From Methanobacteriota archaeon (GTDB taxonomy: Archaea > Thermoplasmatota > Poseidoniia > Poseidoniales > Poseidoniaceae), in contig JAACDL010000171.1 in assembly GCA_009936765.1 (NCBI GenBank), positions 1 to 33,726 on the forward strand: a stretch of DNA of 33,726 nucleotides. The letters are read 5' to 3'. The notes below the pieces were generated by a model. It saw nothing but the letters and a program-made list of their open reading frames with translations. It did not search any database and was not told the DNA's origin. Position 1 is the stretch's first letter. Every line of letters starts with the position of its first letter. This document shows, in pieces, positions 1-8,071 of this stretch. The translations under genes were made by a program, and so were the position numbers.

Positions 1-1949
1 AAGAACTGCCGGAGCATCGGATGCATTTCCATCGCCTGCTCCTTCTGAATTTGCTCATATGTACGTAATATGATACCTACGGCAAGCAGCAATCCCGTTC
101 CAGAGGCATTACCTACCGTTCCAAGCAAATCCGCTCCTGCAGCGAGTAATCCTACGAAAGCGCCAGAGAAGTAAGTCACTGGTGGAATATAACGCTCTAG
201 AATACGCTCTAGAACAAGCGGATTCTTACGGAACCCAGGAATCTGCATTCCCGTACGTTCAATCTGTTTAGCAACGTCCTTTGAACCCATATTGGTTGTA
301 TCGATCCAGAACTTCGCGAATACCATCGAACCTACTGTCATCAAAGTGACATAGAAGAATACGTGGCCTCCGATTTGCCAAAGGTTGTGACCATAGATGT
401 CACCCTCCTGGTTGAGAATCGGAATAAACCAATCATTCACACCACTAACCATCGAAGAATACCAAGCGAATCCACCACTTGCTGTAGACGAACCTGGCTC
501 ATATGTCCCAATATATTCAGACATACTTCCCCAACCGTTCTTACCAAGAATTGGAGTCTTCTGCAACGTTGGATGGTTCCAGAATAGAAGAGTGAACATG
601 TTGATGTTAGCAAGTAGAGCTGCCATCAAAATAACCGGAATGTTAGATGCGTATACCAAGCGGATTGGGTACTTACCACGATGTCCACGAACCTTACCGT
701 GAGTTAACGGCAATTCCAACTTACTTGATTCTGCATAAGCAACCACCAGGAATACTACTACGGAGGAGAATAATGCAATTACTGGATTGACGTGCGTCAG
801 CAGAATCGTTTCGAAACCGTTGCTCGCTATCATCTCGCCATTCGACGCCTCCCTAAACATATAGAACATCATAGGCAAGGTACCTGATGGTGGGTTTTGT
901 AGACTGTAACCCACGCCAGAAGTTGCCGCTAGCGGGGACAATGTACCTACGAATGTAGATTGAGCAACACCTGCTGCAATGAATAGAGAGATACCAGATC
1001 CAATTCCCCATTTGCTTACAAGTTCGTCGAGTAAGAATACCAGATAGGAACCTGCGAACAGTTGAGCAACGATTACGAAGTTAGCCCAACCCATTCCATA
1101 GTTGCTAATTAGAGCCTGAGTAGGGTCTAAGAAACCATAGGTCTGAGGAATGGATTCGATTGGAATCATCAAAAGAACAAGCAATTTCTGTACACCTTGG
1201 TACATTGCTTTATCTTCAGAGTCTTGTAGATCAAGACGAATAATCTTAGCACCTGCGAAAAGTTGCATGATAATTGAACCAGTAACAATCGGTCCAATAC
1301 CCAAATGCATGATGGTACCAGATGCACCAGCCATGATTGAACGGAAACCACTGAACAAGTCGAGAGCTTGTCCGGAAAGTCCCCAAAGCATGACGTTGGT
1401 CATAGCGAAGTAGATAATCAGAACAAGAGTTGTAGTCCACAACTTCTCGTTGAATCTAACGTGGCGCTCAGGCTTAGTGATTGTAGGGTAAGTGTCTACG
1501 AATCGACGTAGAGCGTACAAACGGCTACTCTTCTCGCCACTGTACATGAAACTAGTGAGGGCTGCTGCTGCTCCGAATCCAAGCAGAAGAACTCCGACTA
1601 GGAGATATCCAACTAGGTCTTGATGGGTTCCATCATACCAAGCGTTAGGTCGGCAATACCAGACTGCAACTCCGACGAAGGCTAACCATCCTAGCATCTT
1701 ACCATAGCGTCCAATGATTGGAACTTCTTTTAGCCCCTCAGGTAGATCTTTGGTGAAACAAAGAATGATGTATGCAACATATGCGACACCCATTCCAAAC
1801 CCGAAGATTGCTCCATCTTGAGCATTTTGAGTAGCATTTCCACCAAAGTTAAGTGCGGTTTCGAATGCTTCGTACTGCCAATAACCTAGCATACCGAAGT
1901 ACAGTATTCCAGTTAGGCCTACTGCCCAAGGGATTGATTGCTTGCCCAT
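1..1949 (-). CDS. secY: Preprotein translocase subunit SecY, extended N-terminus, C-terminus cut by window edge
   Basis: SecY/Sec61-alpha forms the protein-conducting channel of the cytoplasmic membrane. 649 codons are visible, and the last ones (HPMLRQF) look like the extreme C-terminus, so little is missing. The SecY core is clear from about residue 148: the amphipathic lead-in TYPTITKPERHVRF, the plug/TM2 region GASGTIMHLGIGPIVTGSII, the cytosolic loop THGKVRGHRGKYPI, and the late loop GFRKNPLVLERILERYIPP. Archaeal SecY is usually about 430-500 residues. Here roughly 145 residues with 3-4 hydrophobic segments (about 8-22, 46-66, 86-98, 112-131) precede the canonical start with no break in frame. 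The ATG at 1949 follows GGAGGA at 6 nt. It is last in the visible ribosomal operon, the standard archaeal place. The SecY call is very sure; the role of the extension is unknown. Confidence 0.96.
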   Translation of the reverse strand, partial: MGKQSIPWAVGLTGILYFGMLGYWQYEAFETALNFGGNATQNAQDGAIFGFGMGVAYVAYIILCFTKDLPEGLKEVPIIGRYGKMLGWLAFVGVAVWYCRPNAWYDGTHQDLVGYLLVGVLLLGFGAAAALTSFMYSGEKSSRLYALRRFVDTYPTITKPERHVRFNEKLWTTTLVLIIYFAMTNVMLWGLSGQALDLFSGFRSIMAGASGTIMHLGIGPIVTGSIIMQLFAGAKIIRLDLQDSEDKAMYQGVQKLLVLLMIPIESIPQTYGFLDPTQALISNYGMGWANFVIVAQLFAGSYLVFLLDELVSKWGIGSGISLFIAAGVAQSTFVGTLSPLAATSGVGYSLQNPPSGTLPMMFYMFREASNGEMIASNGFETILLTHVNPVIALFSSVVVFLVVAYAESSKLELPLTHGKVRGHRGKYPIRLVYASNIPVILMAALLANINMFTLLFWNHPTLQKTPILGKNGWGSMSEYIGTYEPGSSTASGGFAWYSSMVSGVNDWFIPILNQEGDIYGHNLWQIGGHVFFYVTLMTVGSMVFAKFWIDTTNMGSKDVAKQIERTGMQIPGFRKNPLVLERILERYIPPVTYFSGAFVGLLAAGADLLGTVGNASGTGLLLAVGIILRTYEQIQKEQAMEMHPMLRQF

Positions 1950-2005
1950 GTCACATTCCTCCTTTTTTGTGTGTTGTTGTACTATTCATGAAGATAACGG
2001 AGTAA

Positions 2006-2019
2006 ACCTCGTGTGAGGT
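2006..2019 (-). other. Small hairpin between L15 and secY
   Basis: ACCTC-GTGT-GAGGT is a perfect 5-bp inverted repeat just after the L15 stop codon, within the 72-nt gap before secY. That gap is longer than most in this operon. It could mark an RNA processing site or modulate secY expression, but 5 bp can also occur by chance. Confidence 0.3.
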
Positions 2020-2021
2020 AC

Positions 2022-2435
2022 TCACTCCATCTCCTCTTCATCTTCGCCATCGCCTTCAATTGATCCGCCTGCCGCAGAGATTTTCTCTGCTGCCTTTGCT
2101 GACCATTCTCCAACAGTAACTGATATTGCAGTGTTGATTCTTCCGGATCCGAGAAGCTTATCGATTCCCATTTCAGTCAAATCTACTGAATCCTTTCCAT
2201 TTGCTATTTCTTCCAAATCACTTACGTTGCAAGTGACGTGAACTGTTCTAAGGCTTGGTTCACGGTTGAAACCATGCATTCCCCAGTGCCCTGGCATGTA
2301 TTTGATACGAGTCATAACGCGGTGCTTGTTCATACCAGCATTACCACGGCCTCCACGCTTACCTGCTCCACGTCCAGCCTTGTGGCCTCTTCCGTGTGTT
2401 CTGCAGCGTCCACGATGTTTGTTTGCTTTACTCAT
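2022..2435 (-). CDS. rpl15: 50S ribosomal protein L15 (uL15)
   Basis: Large-subunit protein of 137 residues. The N-terminal basic glycine-rich signature GRGHKAGRGAGKRGGRGNAG is the archaeal/eukaryotic uL15 rRNA-binding region, followed by KHRVMTRIKYMPGHWGMHGF. The chosen ATG at 2435 is 5 nt from the Shine-Dalgarno GAGGTGA (2441-2447), the spacing of neighbouring genes; the ATG at 2438 would be only 2 nt away and the upstream GTG lies inside the SD. The L30 stop codon TGA forms the first bases of that SD. The C-terminus is a strongly acidic tail (EGDGEDEEEME) that is not part of the usual core. Confidence 0.96.
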   Translation of the reverse strand: MSKANKHRGRCRTHGRGHKAGRGAGKRGGRGNAGMNKHRVMTRIKYMPGHWGMHGFNREPSLRTVHVTCNVSDLEEIANGKDSVDLTEMGIDKLLGSGRINTAISVTVGEWSAKAAEKISAAGGSIEGDGEDEEEME

Positions 2436-2445
2436 CATTCTCACC

Positions 2446-2916
2446 TCAAATCATTCTCTCAACTAATGCTGAGATTTCGTCTCCACGAGCACCTAGGGCT
2501 CCTCCAACTACGAAGGAACGCTTTAGACCGCCCCAGCCCTTAGGGCCGACAGGTGGATGTAGTCTGAATACACGCTTCATTTCAGGCAAGTCCTTGACGG
2601 TAGCATCGCCTGCAACGATAGCCGCTGCGAATTCCTTGATGGATGCAAAGTCGGTGTTTTCGTTGACATATTCGTCTGTGATTGGTTTGTCACCCATCAA
2701 ACGACCACGCTCTGTGATCATCTTTTCAACAAGTCCGACATCAGCATTACCCCAAGTAATGTAATCCTTAGCCTTCTGAAGCATTCCTTTGTACTGTGCG
2801 TTCTCAGGAATGATAACTGCGTGGTTAACACGGGTTAGATTCAGATAGTCCATAGTTTCTCTAATCGAGTGCTCAACTTTGACGTTAGAGCGAGCTCTTA
2901 CAACAATCCAGGTCAT
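2446..2916 (-). CDS. rpl30: 50S ribosomal protein L30 (uL30)
   Basis: 156-residue archaeal-type uL30, longer than bacterial L30 (about 60 residues) because it includes the archaeal C-terminal extension. It opens with the beta strand WIVVRARSNV and the DNA/RNA-facing segment IRETMDYLNLTRVNHAVII, followed by KGMLQKAKDYITWG, all standard in the family. It assembles into the large subunit. The start overlaps the S5 stop by 4 nt (ATGA), so the two are translationally coupled. The L15 gene follows immediately, its SD built on this stop codon. Confidence 0.95.
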   Translation of the reverse strand: MTWIVVRARSNVKVEHSIRETMDYLNLTRVNHAVIIPENAQYKGMLQKAKDYITWGNADVGLVEKMITERGRLMGDKPITDEYVNENTDFASIKEFAAAIVAGDATVKDLPEMKRVFRLHPPVGPKGWGGLKRSFVVGGALGARGDEISALVERMI

Positions 2917-3680
2917 TCTAGTAGCCTCCCTTTGTGAATATACAACTCAGCACGCTGAGATTCATTGACACGAGTACGGTTAATTTCTGCGAGTGCATTG
3001 AAAGTAGCAGCTGCATAATTGATTGTAGTACGTGTTTGTCCTTTGGTACGAGATAGAACATCTGAGATACCTGCGAGTTCAAGAACACGCTTTCCTGTTT
3101 CTCCAATAACCAATCCCTTACCAGACGGTGCTGACATGAGAGTTACACGAGTTGATCCTGCTTGTCCTTGTACCTTGAAAGGAACTGAAGTTCCAGGTCC
3201 TACGCTTGATTCCCATGAACCGTTACCACGCTGAACTTGAATCAGGTTGAGTTTAGCAGCGGTTAGAGCCTTACGGATAGTCTGTGCGACTTCCTTACCC
3301 TTTGCCATTGCTAGACCAACATATCCATCCTTGTTACCAACACAAGCCATTACGTTGAATCTTACACGTCGACCGGAGTCAGTCATTCTCTGAACCATGT
3401 TAACCTTGATTACTTCATCTTCGAGGTTAGGAATCAATGCATCTACGATTTCGACTTCACGGATTGGAAGACCAGAAGCAAGTGCTTGCTCGTAAGTAAC
3501 GATTCTGCCAGCCATTACTTCACGGCCGAGTCTAGTCTTAGGTGACCAAGAGCGTAGAGCAGCTATTGCTTCGTCTGCAGATGTACGACGGCGGCGACGG
3601 CCACCTTCGTTTTTCTCTTCTTCCTGTGGTGCAAAGGCCTTAATCAGACCTGGTGCCATCTGGGATGTATCATCACTCAT
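2913..3680 (-). CDS. rps5: 30S ribosomal protein S5 (uS5)
   Basis: Small-subunit protein of 255 residues, important for decoding fidelity. The double-stranded-RNA-binding S5 domain is seen in VNMVQRMTDSGRRVRFNVMA and GNKDGYVGLAMAKGKEV, followed by the C-terminal domain with SAPSGKGLVIGETGKRVLELAGI. The ATG at 3680 is preferred over an upstream in-frame start because GAGGAGGC sits 8 nt upstream and because the longer version would overlap the C-terminal coding part of L18. It begins with a low-complexity acidic/basic stretch (EEEKNEGGRRRRR). It lies 1 nt after L18 and overlaps L30 by 4 nt. Confidence 0.96.
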   Translation of the reverse strand: MSDDTSQMAPGLIKAFAPQEEEKNEGGRRRRRTSADEAIAALRSWSPKTRLGREVMAGRIVTYEQALASGLPIREVEIVDALIPNLEDEVIKVNMVQRMTDSGRRVRFNVMACVGNKDGYVGLAMAKGKEVAQTIRKALTAAKLNLIQVQRGNGSWESSVGPGTSVPFKVQGQAGSTRVTLMSAPSGKGLVIGETGKRVLELAGISDVLSRTKGQTRTTINYAAATFNALAEINRTRVNESQRAELYIHKGRLLE

Positions 3681-3681
3681 A

Positions 3682-4194
3682 TCAGAACGCCTCCTCAATC
3701 TTCGACTTGGTTGCTTCAACTGTTGAAGCGTAAGAATCATCGATATGTGCGCCGTTAAGGCGGTCTTCGCCAGGAAGAACAGATTCCCCGTGAGGTATCT
3801 CTAATCCTGCATCGACCATTCCTTTCAGAGCAGCGAACACACGGTTTCCGTTTGAACTAGCAGCCAATCCAATGTCAAGCACTGCTTCATCGTGTCCAGC
3901 AGCAAGTGCGGACTTTCCGAGAGCGTAGCCTACAAGGTAGGATGCTGGAATATTCTTGCGAGAGTTTGACTCAGGCCAGTCGTAGCGAGATACTAGATCG
4001 TCGCCAGTTACGGAGAGTTCAACTATGTCACCGTCTTTCTCCCAAGAGACAACTTGGCAGACTACACGAGTGTTAGAAACTCTAACAACTGCACGAGCGT
4101 TTCCACCCTTTAGTAGCTTTAGACGTCGACGGTAGTCTGTTTCACCTGTTCTTCGGCGACGGAATTGGTTGCGTTGTCGTGGACCTTGTGACAT
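3682..4194 (-). CDS. rpl18: 50S ribosomal protein L18 (uL18)
   Basis: 5S rRNA-binding protein of the central protuberance, 170 residues. Recognised from FRRRRTGETDYRRRLKLLKG, RAVVRVSNTRVVCQVV, and the later AYALGK-like block VGYALGKSALAAG followed by AVLDIGLAASSNGNRVFAALKG, which match archaeal L18p/eukaryotic L5. The ATG at 4194 overlaps the L19e stop as TAATG. Its SD, GGAGGTGA, is encoded in the last three codons of L19e (Gly-Gly-Glu), so initiation is probably coupled to the end of L19e translation. Confidence 0.96.
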   Translation of the reverse strand: MSQGPRQRNQFRRRRTGETDYRRRLKLLKGGNARAVVRVSNTRVVCQVVSWEKDGDIVELSVTGDDLVSRYDWPESNSRKNIPASYLVGYALGKSALAAGHDEAVLDIGLAASSNGNRVFAALKGMVDAGLEIPHGESVLPGEDRLNGAHIDDSYASTVEATKSKIEEAF

Positions 4195-4670
4195 TACTGT
4201 TCACCTCCAATGGTGATTCCTTCAACGCCCATCTGAGCCTTCATGTGGCCGATTGAACGGTATGAGCCACCCTTTGCCTTGAGGTAGTAGTGGCGGTATT
4301 GGGAACTCTTGAGAGTTCCATCTTCACGCATTCCTTTCAGAGCGCGACGCTGAGCACGGATGGTAGCCATCCACTGTTGCTTGCGAGGATTGCGAGCGTT
4401 AGCGGAACCGGATCTCTTTCCTTGACCCTTCTGGCGACCCTTTTTCTTCTGTTCTTGGCGCTTAAGAGCACGGACACGGGAAGTTCCCTTGATTGCCTTA
4501 GCCTTAATCCACCCATTGCCGATAGCCTCACGGATATCTTCCTTCTGAACAGATTGTGCAACCTGGTCAAGATAGGATGGGTTGATCCAAACACGATGGA
4601 CACCAACTTCTCGTCCTTCCATAACAGAAAGTATCTGAGCAGCCATCTTCTTTTGGTTAGTAATCTGCAT
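4194..4670 (-). CDS. rpl19e: 50S ribosomal protein L19e (eL19)
   Basis: Archaeal/eukaryotic-specific large-subunit protein of 158 residues. Seen: KKMAAQILSVMEGREVGVHRVWINP at the N-terminus, ITREDIR-like KEDIREAIGNGWIKAKAIKG, then the long basic helix RALKRQEQKKKGRQKGQGKRSGSA and the C-terminal block RRALKGMREDGTLKSSQYRH, where the family normally has YRxLYxxAKGxxF (here YRHYYLKAKGGSY). It starts at the last base of the L32e stop codon region with no gap, typical of the conserved archaeal order L32e-L19e-L18. Confidence 0.95.
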   Translation of the reverse strand: MQITNQKKMAAQILSVMEGREVGVHRVWINPSYLDQVAQSVQKEDIREAIGNGWIKAKAIKGTSRVRALKRQEQKKKGRQKGQGKRSGSANARNPRKQQWMATIRAQRRALKGMREDGTLKSSQYRHYYLKAKGGSYRSIGHMKAQMGVEGITIGGEQ

Positions 4671-5305
4671 CAGCGATCCCTCCTGCGGTTAAGGACTCTA
4701 ATTCCCAATTCATCAGCACGTGAGTGAATAACTTCTCTCTTGCGGCCACCGACGGTAGCGCCAACACGTGCAGCTTGTGTCTCTGCATCCATGTTGTCTA
4801 AATCACTGGAATTGTGAACCATAACTTCTTTGAAACCGGATGGATGTAGGCCATTTGCTGCCTTTACCTTACCGTGACCGATTCTTACTAGAGAACCACG
4901 GTACTTGTAATTGCGGCGTTGCTTGTTATCCATTCCATGTGGAGCTCTCCATCCTGAGCGTGAAAGACGCTTGTAGCGGAACCATTCGGTTCTGCGGAAG
5001 GATGGAGTTCCTTTCTTCTGAGCAGCACGTAGTGCTAGAGCAGCTTTTAGGTCATCAGATAGTACTGGCTTTTGGCGAGCGACGTGTTCTTCATCGGCTT
5101 CCTCATCATCCCAGTCTTCATCTTCGTAATCATCAGATTCTTCGCTGACTTCTTCTTCAGCGACTTCTTCTTGTGCAGGTGCTGAATCTTCAGCACCATC
5201 TTGTAGGCGTGCAATCAAGTCTGCCTTCTTTCCAGAAACAGGTAGGCCTGCTTCCTTTAGCAACTCTTTGAGTTCTGCAACAGTCATTTTATCGTAATCA
5301 CTCAT
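4670..5305 (-). CDS. rpl32e: 50S ribosomal protein L32e (eL32) with N-terminal SAP domain
   Basis: 211 residues. The C-terminal about 125 residues are eL32: FRRTEWFRYKRLSRSGWRAP, a basic block GMDNKQRRNYKYRG, then GLHPSGFKEVMVHN and a C-terminus rich in Arg. The N-terminal about 37 residues (MTVAELKELLKEAGLPVSGK and KADLIARL) fit the SAP helix-turn-helix motif, a DNA/RNA-binding module. The two parts are joined by a very acidic linker of about 40 residues (EEEVSEESDDYEDEDWDDEE). Haloarchaeal L32e proteins also carry an N-terminal extension, but of helix-hairpin-helix type. The ATG at 5305 is chosen because GGAGGA lies 6 nt upstream; the longer in-frame start lacks one. The eL32 call is very sure; the SAP call is by pattern. 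Confidence 0.94.
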   Translation of the reverse strand: MSDYDKMTVAELKELLKEAGLPVSGKKADLIARLQDGAEDSAPAQEEVAEEEVSEESDDYEDEDWDDEEADEEHVARQKPVLSDDLKAALALRAAQKKGTPSFRRTEWFRYKRLSRSGWRAPHGMDNKQRRNYKYRGSLVRIGHGKVKAANGLHPSGFKEVMVHNSSDLDNMDAETQAARVGATVGGRKREVIHSRADELGIRVLNRRRDR

Positions 5306-5318
5306 GTCAATTCCTCCA

Positions 5319-5858
5319 TCATGCCTTCTCAATCAAGTAAATTCCGTCTTGGAATACACGTCGGTCACGCTTCTTTATGGTTGTAGAGCGTTCGATATTT
5401 GCAGCAGTCTGACCGACTGCTTCCTTATCGATTCCGCTGACGACTACTTCGGTCTTGTTTTGGACCTTCACTTCGACGCCGTTGAGTATTGCTGCGGATC
5501 TTGGGACACGCTCTCCGAAGTAATTGTTTACTACGAAATTGTTGCCCTTTACCGCTAGTGTCATAGGGAAGTGAGAGTAAAGTGCTTTCAGTGTGTATGT
5601 GAAACCATCAGTTACTCCTTTCACCATGTTGTTTAGGTGTGCATTCCATGTTCCCGCAAGAGCTCTCTCTTTACGGCGAGGAAGATCGATGCGAACGATT
5701 AGAGCGCCGCCTTCTTTGAAAACGTCATGTCTTGGACTTGCGAATTCTCTAGATAGGCTACCCTTAGGGCCTGTGATTGTGATCATATCACCATCAATCG
5801 TTGCAGAAACTCCTTCTGGAACTTCTACTGTGTGTTCAATTCGGTCTAGTTTTACCAT
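5319..5858 (-). CDS. rpl6: 50S ribosomal protein L6 (uL6)
   Basis: 179-residue large-subunit protein near the GTPase-associated centre. It shows the two duplicated L6 domains: VEVPEGVSATIDGDMITITG PKGSL at the start, then GVTDGFTYTLKALYSHFPMT and NYFGERVPRSAAILNGVEVK, and the C-terminal IERSTTIKKRDRRVFQDGIY typical of archaeal/eukaryotic L6/L9. The ATG at 5858 has GAGGTGA 5 nt upstream, and that SD begins with the stop codon of S8; the upstream in-frame ATG at 5879 lies within S8 and has no such signal. Confidence 0.95.
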   Translation of the reverse strand: MVKLDRIEHTVEVPEGVSATIDGDMITITGPKGSLSREFASPRHDVFKEGGALIVRIDLPRRKERALAGTWNAHLNNMVKGVTDGFTYTLKALYSHFPMTLAVKGNNFVVNNYFGERVPRSAAILNGVEVKVQNKTEVVVSGIDKEAVGQTAANIERSTTIKKRDRRVFQDGIYLIEKA

Positions 5859-5868
5859 TCTAATCACC

Positions 5869-6258
5869 TCAGAATACATATGCTAGGAGTTTTCCACCAA
5901 TTCGGCTGTCCTTAGCATCTTTGTGGTGCATAATACCACTGTTAGTTGTCAAAATCAGTAGTCCGAAATCTTGTGCAGGTAGGTAACGACCTTCCCACTT
6001 ATCGAACTCCTGGCGGCGGACTGAGTGGCGTGGCTTAACAACGCCACATTCGTTTATGGCGCCGCGAAGTTGCACAATGAAGCTGCCTCCACGTCCGTCG
6101 TCGTTCTTCTCAATCGCTCCGACATAGCCGGAGGTTTGCATAATCTCTAGTACAGATCCAAGTAACTTGGATGCTGGAGATAAATCTACGTTGTACTTAC
6201 CAGCTTGCTCTGCATTGTAGAGTTTTGCTAGTGCATCATTAAGGGGGTCAAACTGCAT
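5869..6258 (-). CDS. rps8: 30S ribosomal protein S8 (uS8)
   Basis: 129-residue small-subunit protein that binds the central domain of 16S rRNA. Recognised by DPLNDALAKLYNAEQAGKYN, the middle segment LGSVLEIMQTSGYVGAIE, and the C-terminal SNSGIMHHKDAK-like block TTNSGIMHHKDAKDSRIGGK LLAYVF. In archaea the last Phe-Val-Tyr region is usual. Of three in-frame starts the ATG at 6258 has the standard 5-nt spacing from GAGGTGA; the ATG at 6261 is only 2 nt away and the GTG at 6267 is inside the SD. The S14 stop is fused to this SD. Confidence 0.95.
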   Translation of the reverse strand: MQFDPLNDALAKLYNAEQAGKYNVDLSPASKLLGSVLEIMQTSGYVGAIEKNDDGRGGSFIVQLRGAINECGVVKPRHSVRRQEFDKWEGRYLPAQDFGLLILTTNSGIMHHKDAKDSRIGGKLLAYVF

Positions 6259-6268
6259 CATAATCACC

Positions 6269-6421
6269 TCAATTCATTTTCTTAAATCCTATTTCAGGAG
6301 CAACGTCACGGAAACACTGTCTGCAAAGACGTAGTCCGTGGCGGCGGATCATTCCTCTTCGGCGTCCACATCTGCGGCAGCCGTTTGTTCTTCCAATACT
6401 TTCACCATGGTCTCGAGCCAT
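6269..6421 (-). CDS. rps14: 30S ribosomal protein S14 (uS14), zinc-binding form
   Basis: A 50-residue gene found by translating the gap between L5 and S8. It carries the C-x2-C...C-x2-C zinc ribbon (Cys15, Cys18, Cys33, Cys36) in [11 protein letters not shown] and [17 protein letters not shown], the hallmark of the archaeal/zinc-plus uS14 class, binding the 3' major domain of 16S rRNA. GGAGGAG precedes the ATG by 5 nt. It sits 2 nt after the L5 stop, and its own TGA stop begins the SD of S8. The gene order L5-S14-S8 is conserved in archaea. Confidence 0.96.
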   Translation of the reverse strand: MARDHGESIGRTNGCRRCGRRRGMIRRHGLRLCRQCFRDVAPEIGFKKMN

Positions 6422-6423
6422 TT

Positions 6424-6951
6424 TCACTCCTCCAAGATTTTGATGCCAAAATTCTCAACAAACCATGCTCTGGCTTCATCAGCATTGGTTCGGTGGCTTT
6501 GTGCGACTTTTGCACTACGACGTCGGCGGCGGGTGACACGGTGGCCAGGCCTCTCTAGCACGATATTAATGTCCATGCCAAAGATTCCGATATCTGGATC
6601 GTACTTTTGTTCAGGTAGGTCTGTATAGTCAGGAATACCGAATGAAAGGTTACCTGTTCTATCAAAGTTCCATGATGGGATTGTGTTCTCACGAACCCAG
6701 AATGCATCCTTTAGGAAACTCTTGATTGACTCTTGGTCTCTCATAGTAGCTTTACATCCAATTGGGAATCCAACACGGACCTTCAGGTCACGATTTTGTT
6801 GCTTACCCAGAGTTCTGACCGGAGTAACTCCAGTAACTAGGTTCAGTACCTTCTCTGCGTTGGAAAGGCGATCTCCACCTTCACCGACACCGATGTTTAC
6901 GACAACCTTAGCGATTTGTGGAATAGACATTGGATTTACTGTCTCACTCAT
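6424..6951 (-). CDS. rpl5: 50S ribosomal protein L5 (uL5)
   Basis: 175-residue central-protuberance protein contacting 5S rRNA and the P-site tRNA. Recognised by [23 protein letters not shown] at the N-terminus, the [30 protein letters not shown] block (family T..k.GiR.g.piGckvTLR) and [36 protein letters not shown]. The ATG at 6951 overlaps the S4e stop (ATGA) and has GGAGGTGA 4 nt upstream; the longer in-frame start would begin inside S4e. Confidence 0.95.
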   Translation of the reverse strand: MSETVNPMSIPQIAKVVVNIGVGEGGDRLSNAEKVLNLVTGVTPVRTLGKQQNRDLKVRVGFPIGCKATMRDQESIKSFLKDAFWVRENTIPSWNFDRTGNLSFGIPDYTDLPEQKYDPDIGIFGMDINIVLERPGHRVTRRRRRSAKVAQSHRTNADEARAWFVENFGIKILEE

Positions 6952-7649
6952 TGGCTCACCTCCACACCAGGTAGTGTGCAATTGCCGACAGAGAATACGT
7001 TGTCAGTAACTGTACCGAACCCGTCGAATTCGACTTCGTTCGACATACTGGAACGCTTGACAATAACATCAGTTACGTCTGCAAGTTTTCCAACGTGAAC
7101 TCCACCAACTAGCATACAGCGAGTTCCTTCTCCGAACTTGATGTGTTCTAGGACCTTCTGCTCCGGTAGTGAAATCTTCAGAGAATCACCAGTCTTGTGT
7201 TCAGATGCATCATCGACAATGATGTTGCGTCCGTCGTGTAGGTGAACCTGTGTCTTTCCGCCCTTGATAGTGGACTTTCCTTCAACACGGCAAACCTTCC
7301 AGCCTGCTTCATCAGCAGAGATTGGGCGGTATCGAAGACGACCGTTTGTGTCGAGTACACAGCGGTAGTTTTCTTCACCAAGTGTTAGAACATCCATTAC
7401 ACCGACTCCACGACGTGTGTCCTTGACAATTCGACCATCGACCTTAGCAAGGCCATTGTGTAGAATTGTGCGGACTTCACGAGTAGATCGTGCTAGACCA
7501 ATAACATCTCTAATTACAATATTTAGAGGCATACATCTCTCAAGACTGTGAGCACCTGCACGAGGACGGGTTACCCAAACTGTTGTCTTGCGTGGAAGAG
7601 GCCAGCTACGAGGGATGGCCAATCGCTTCAAATGACTACTACTTCCCAT
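6948..7649 (-). CDS. rps4e: 30S ribosomal protein S4e (eS4)
   Basis: 233 residues, small-subunit protein found only in archaea and eukaryotes. The N-terminus MGSSSHLKRLAIPRSWPLPR is the family signature; then come an S4-like RNA-binding segment (HNGLAKVDGRIVKDTRRGVG), a central domain with LRYRPISADEAGWKVCRVEG, and a C-terminal KOW-like part (MLVGGVHVGKLADVTDV). The ATG at 7649 is chosen because it gives the exact family start; a TTG three codons upstream is the alternative. It overlaps L5 by 4 nt. Confidence 0.95.
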   Translation of the reverse strand: MGSSSHLKRLAIPRSWPLPRKTTVWVTRPRAGAHSLERCMPLNIVIRDVIGLARSTREVRTILHNGLAKVDGRIVKDTRRGVGVMDVLTLGEENYRCVLDTNGRLRYRPISADEAGWKVCRVEGKSTIKGGKTQVHLHDGRNIIVDDASEHKTGDSLKISLPEQKVLEHIKFGEGTRCMLVGGVHVGKLADVTDVIVKRSSMSNEVEFDGFGTVTDNVFSVGNCTLPGVEVSQ

Positions 7650-7654
7650 TTCAT

Positions 7655-8062
7655 TCAACTCCTGTCAGCGGTCAAGTGTTGCATTCGCAACTTGTCCGTC
7701 TCGTCTAACTTGGTGACGACGACGTTGGAGGAGTGGACCGGCACTGCCTCTTCTCTGTTGTCAGACTTTGTAGCGGTAGCACCTTCGATGAAGATACGAC
7801 CAGTATTGGATTCGACATTGATGACTTTACCCGTAAGTGGGTCAGCATTACGCTTTCCACCGACTCTCTTGCCGCCGTGTGCGTAATCGCCACGTACTAC
7901 ACGGACAGTGTCTCCGACACGGATTGTGACGGAGCGTAGTCCTGCAAGACGGGCGTCTGGTTTGTCTAATAATAGGCGAGCGCGTACACGCTTGCGCTTG
8001 ATGTGCATAGGCGCGTTAGCTTGTGCTTTGCGCTGTTTTCCTGGTTTGCTGCTCTTGACCAT
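7655..8062 (-). CDS. rpl24: 50S ribosomal protein L24 (uL24)
   Basis: 135-residue assembly-initiating large-subunit protein. The N-terminus KSSKPGKQRKAQANAPMHIK RKRVRARL is typical of archaeal L24p/eukaryotic L26. A KOW motif follows: IRVGDTVRVVRGDYAHGGKR VG, then GKVINVESNTGRIFIEGATATKSD. The ATG at 8062 follows GAGGTGA by 4 nt; the L14 stop codon TGA is the first part of that SD. The S4e gene begins 5 nt after this stop. Confidence 0.95.
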   Translation of the reverse strand: MVKSSKPGKQRKAQANAPMHIKRKRVRARLLLDKPDARLAGLRSVTIRVGDTVRVVRGDYAHGGKRVGGKRNADPLTGKVINVESNTGRIFIEGATATKSDNREEAVPVHSSNVVVTKLDETDKLRMQHLTADRS

Positions 8063-8071
8063 TGAATCACC

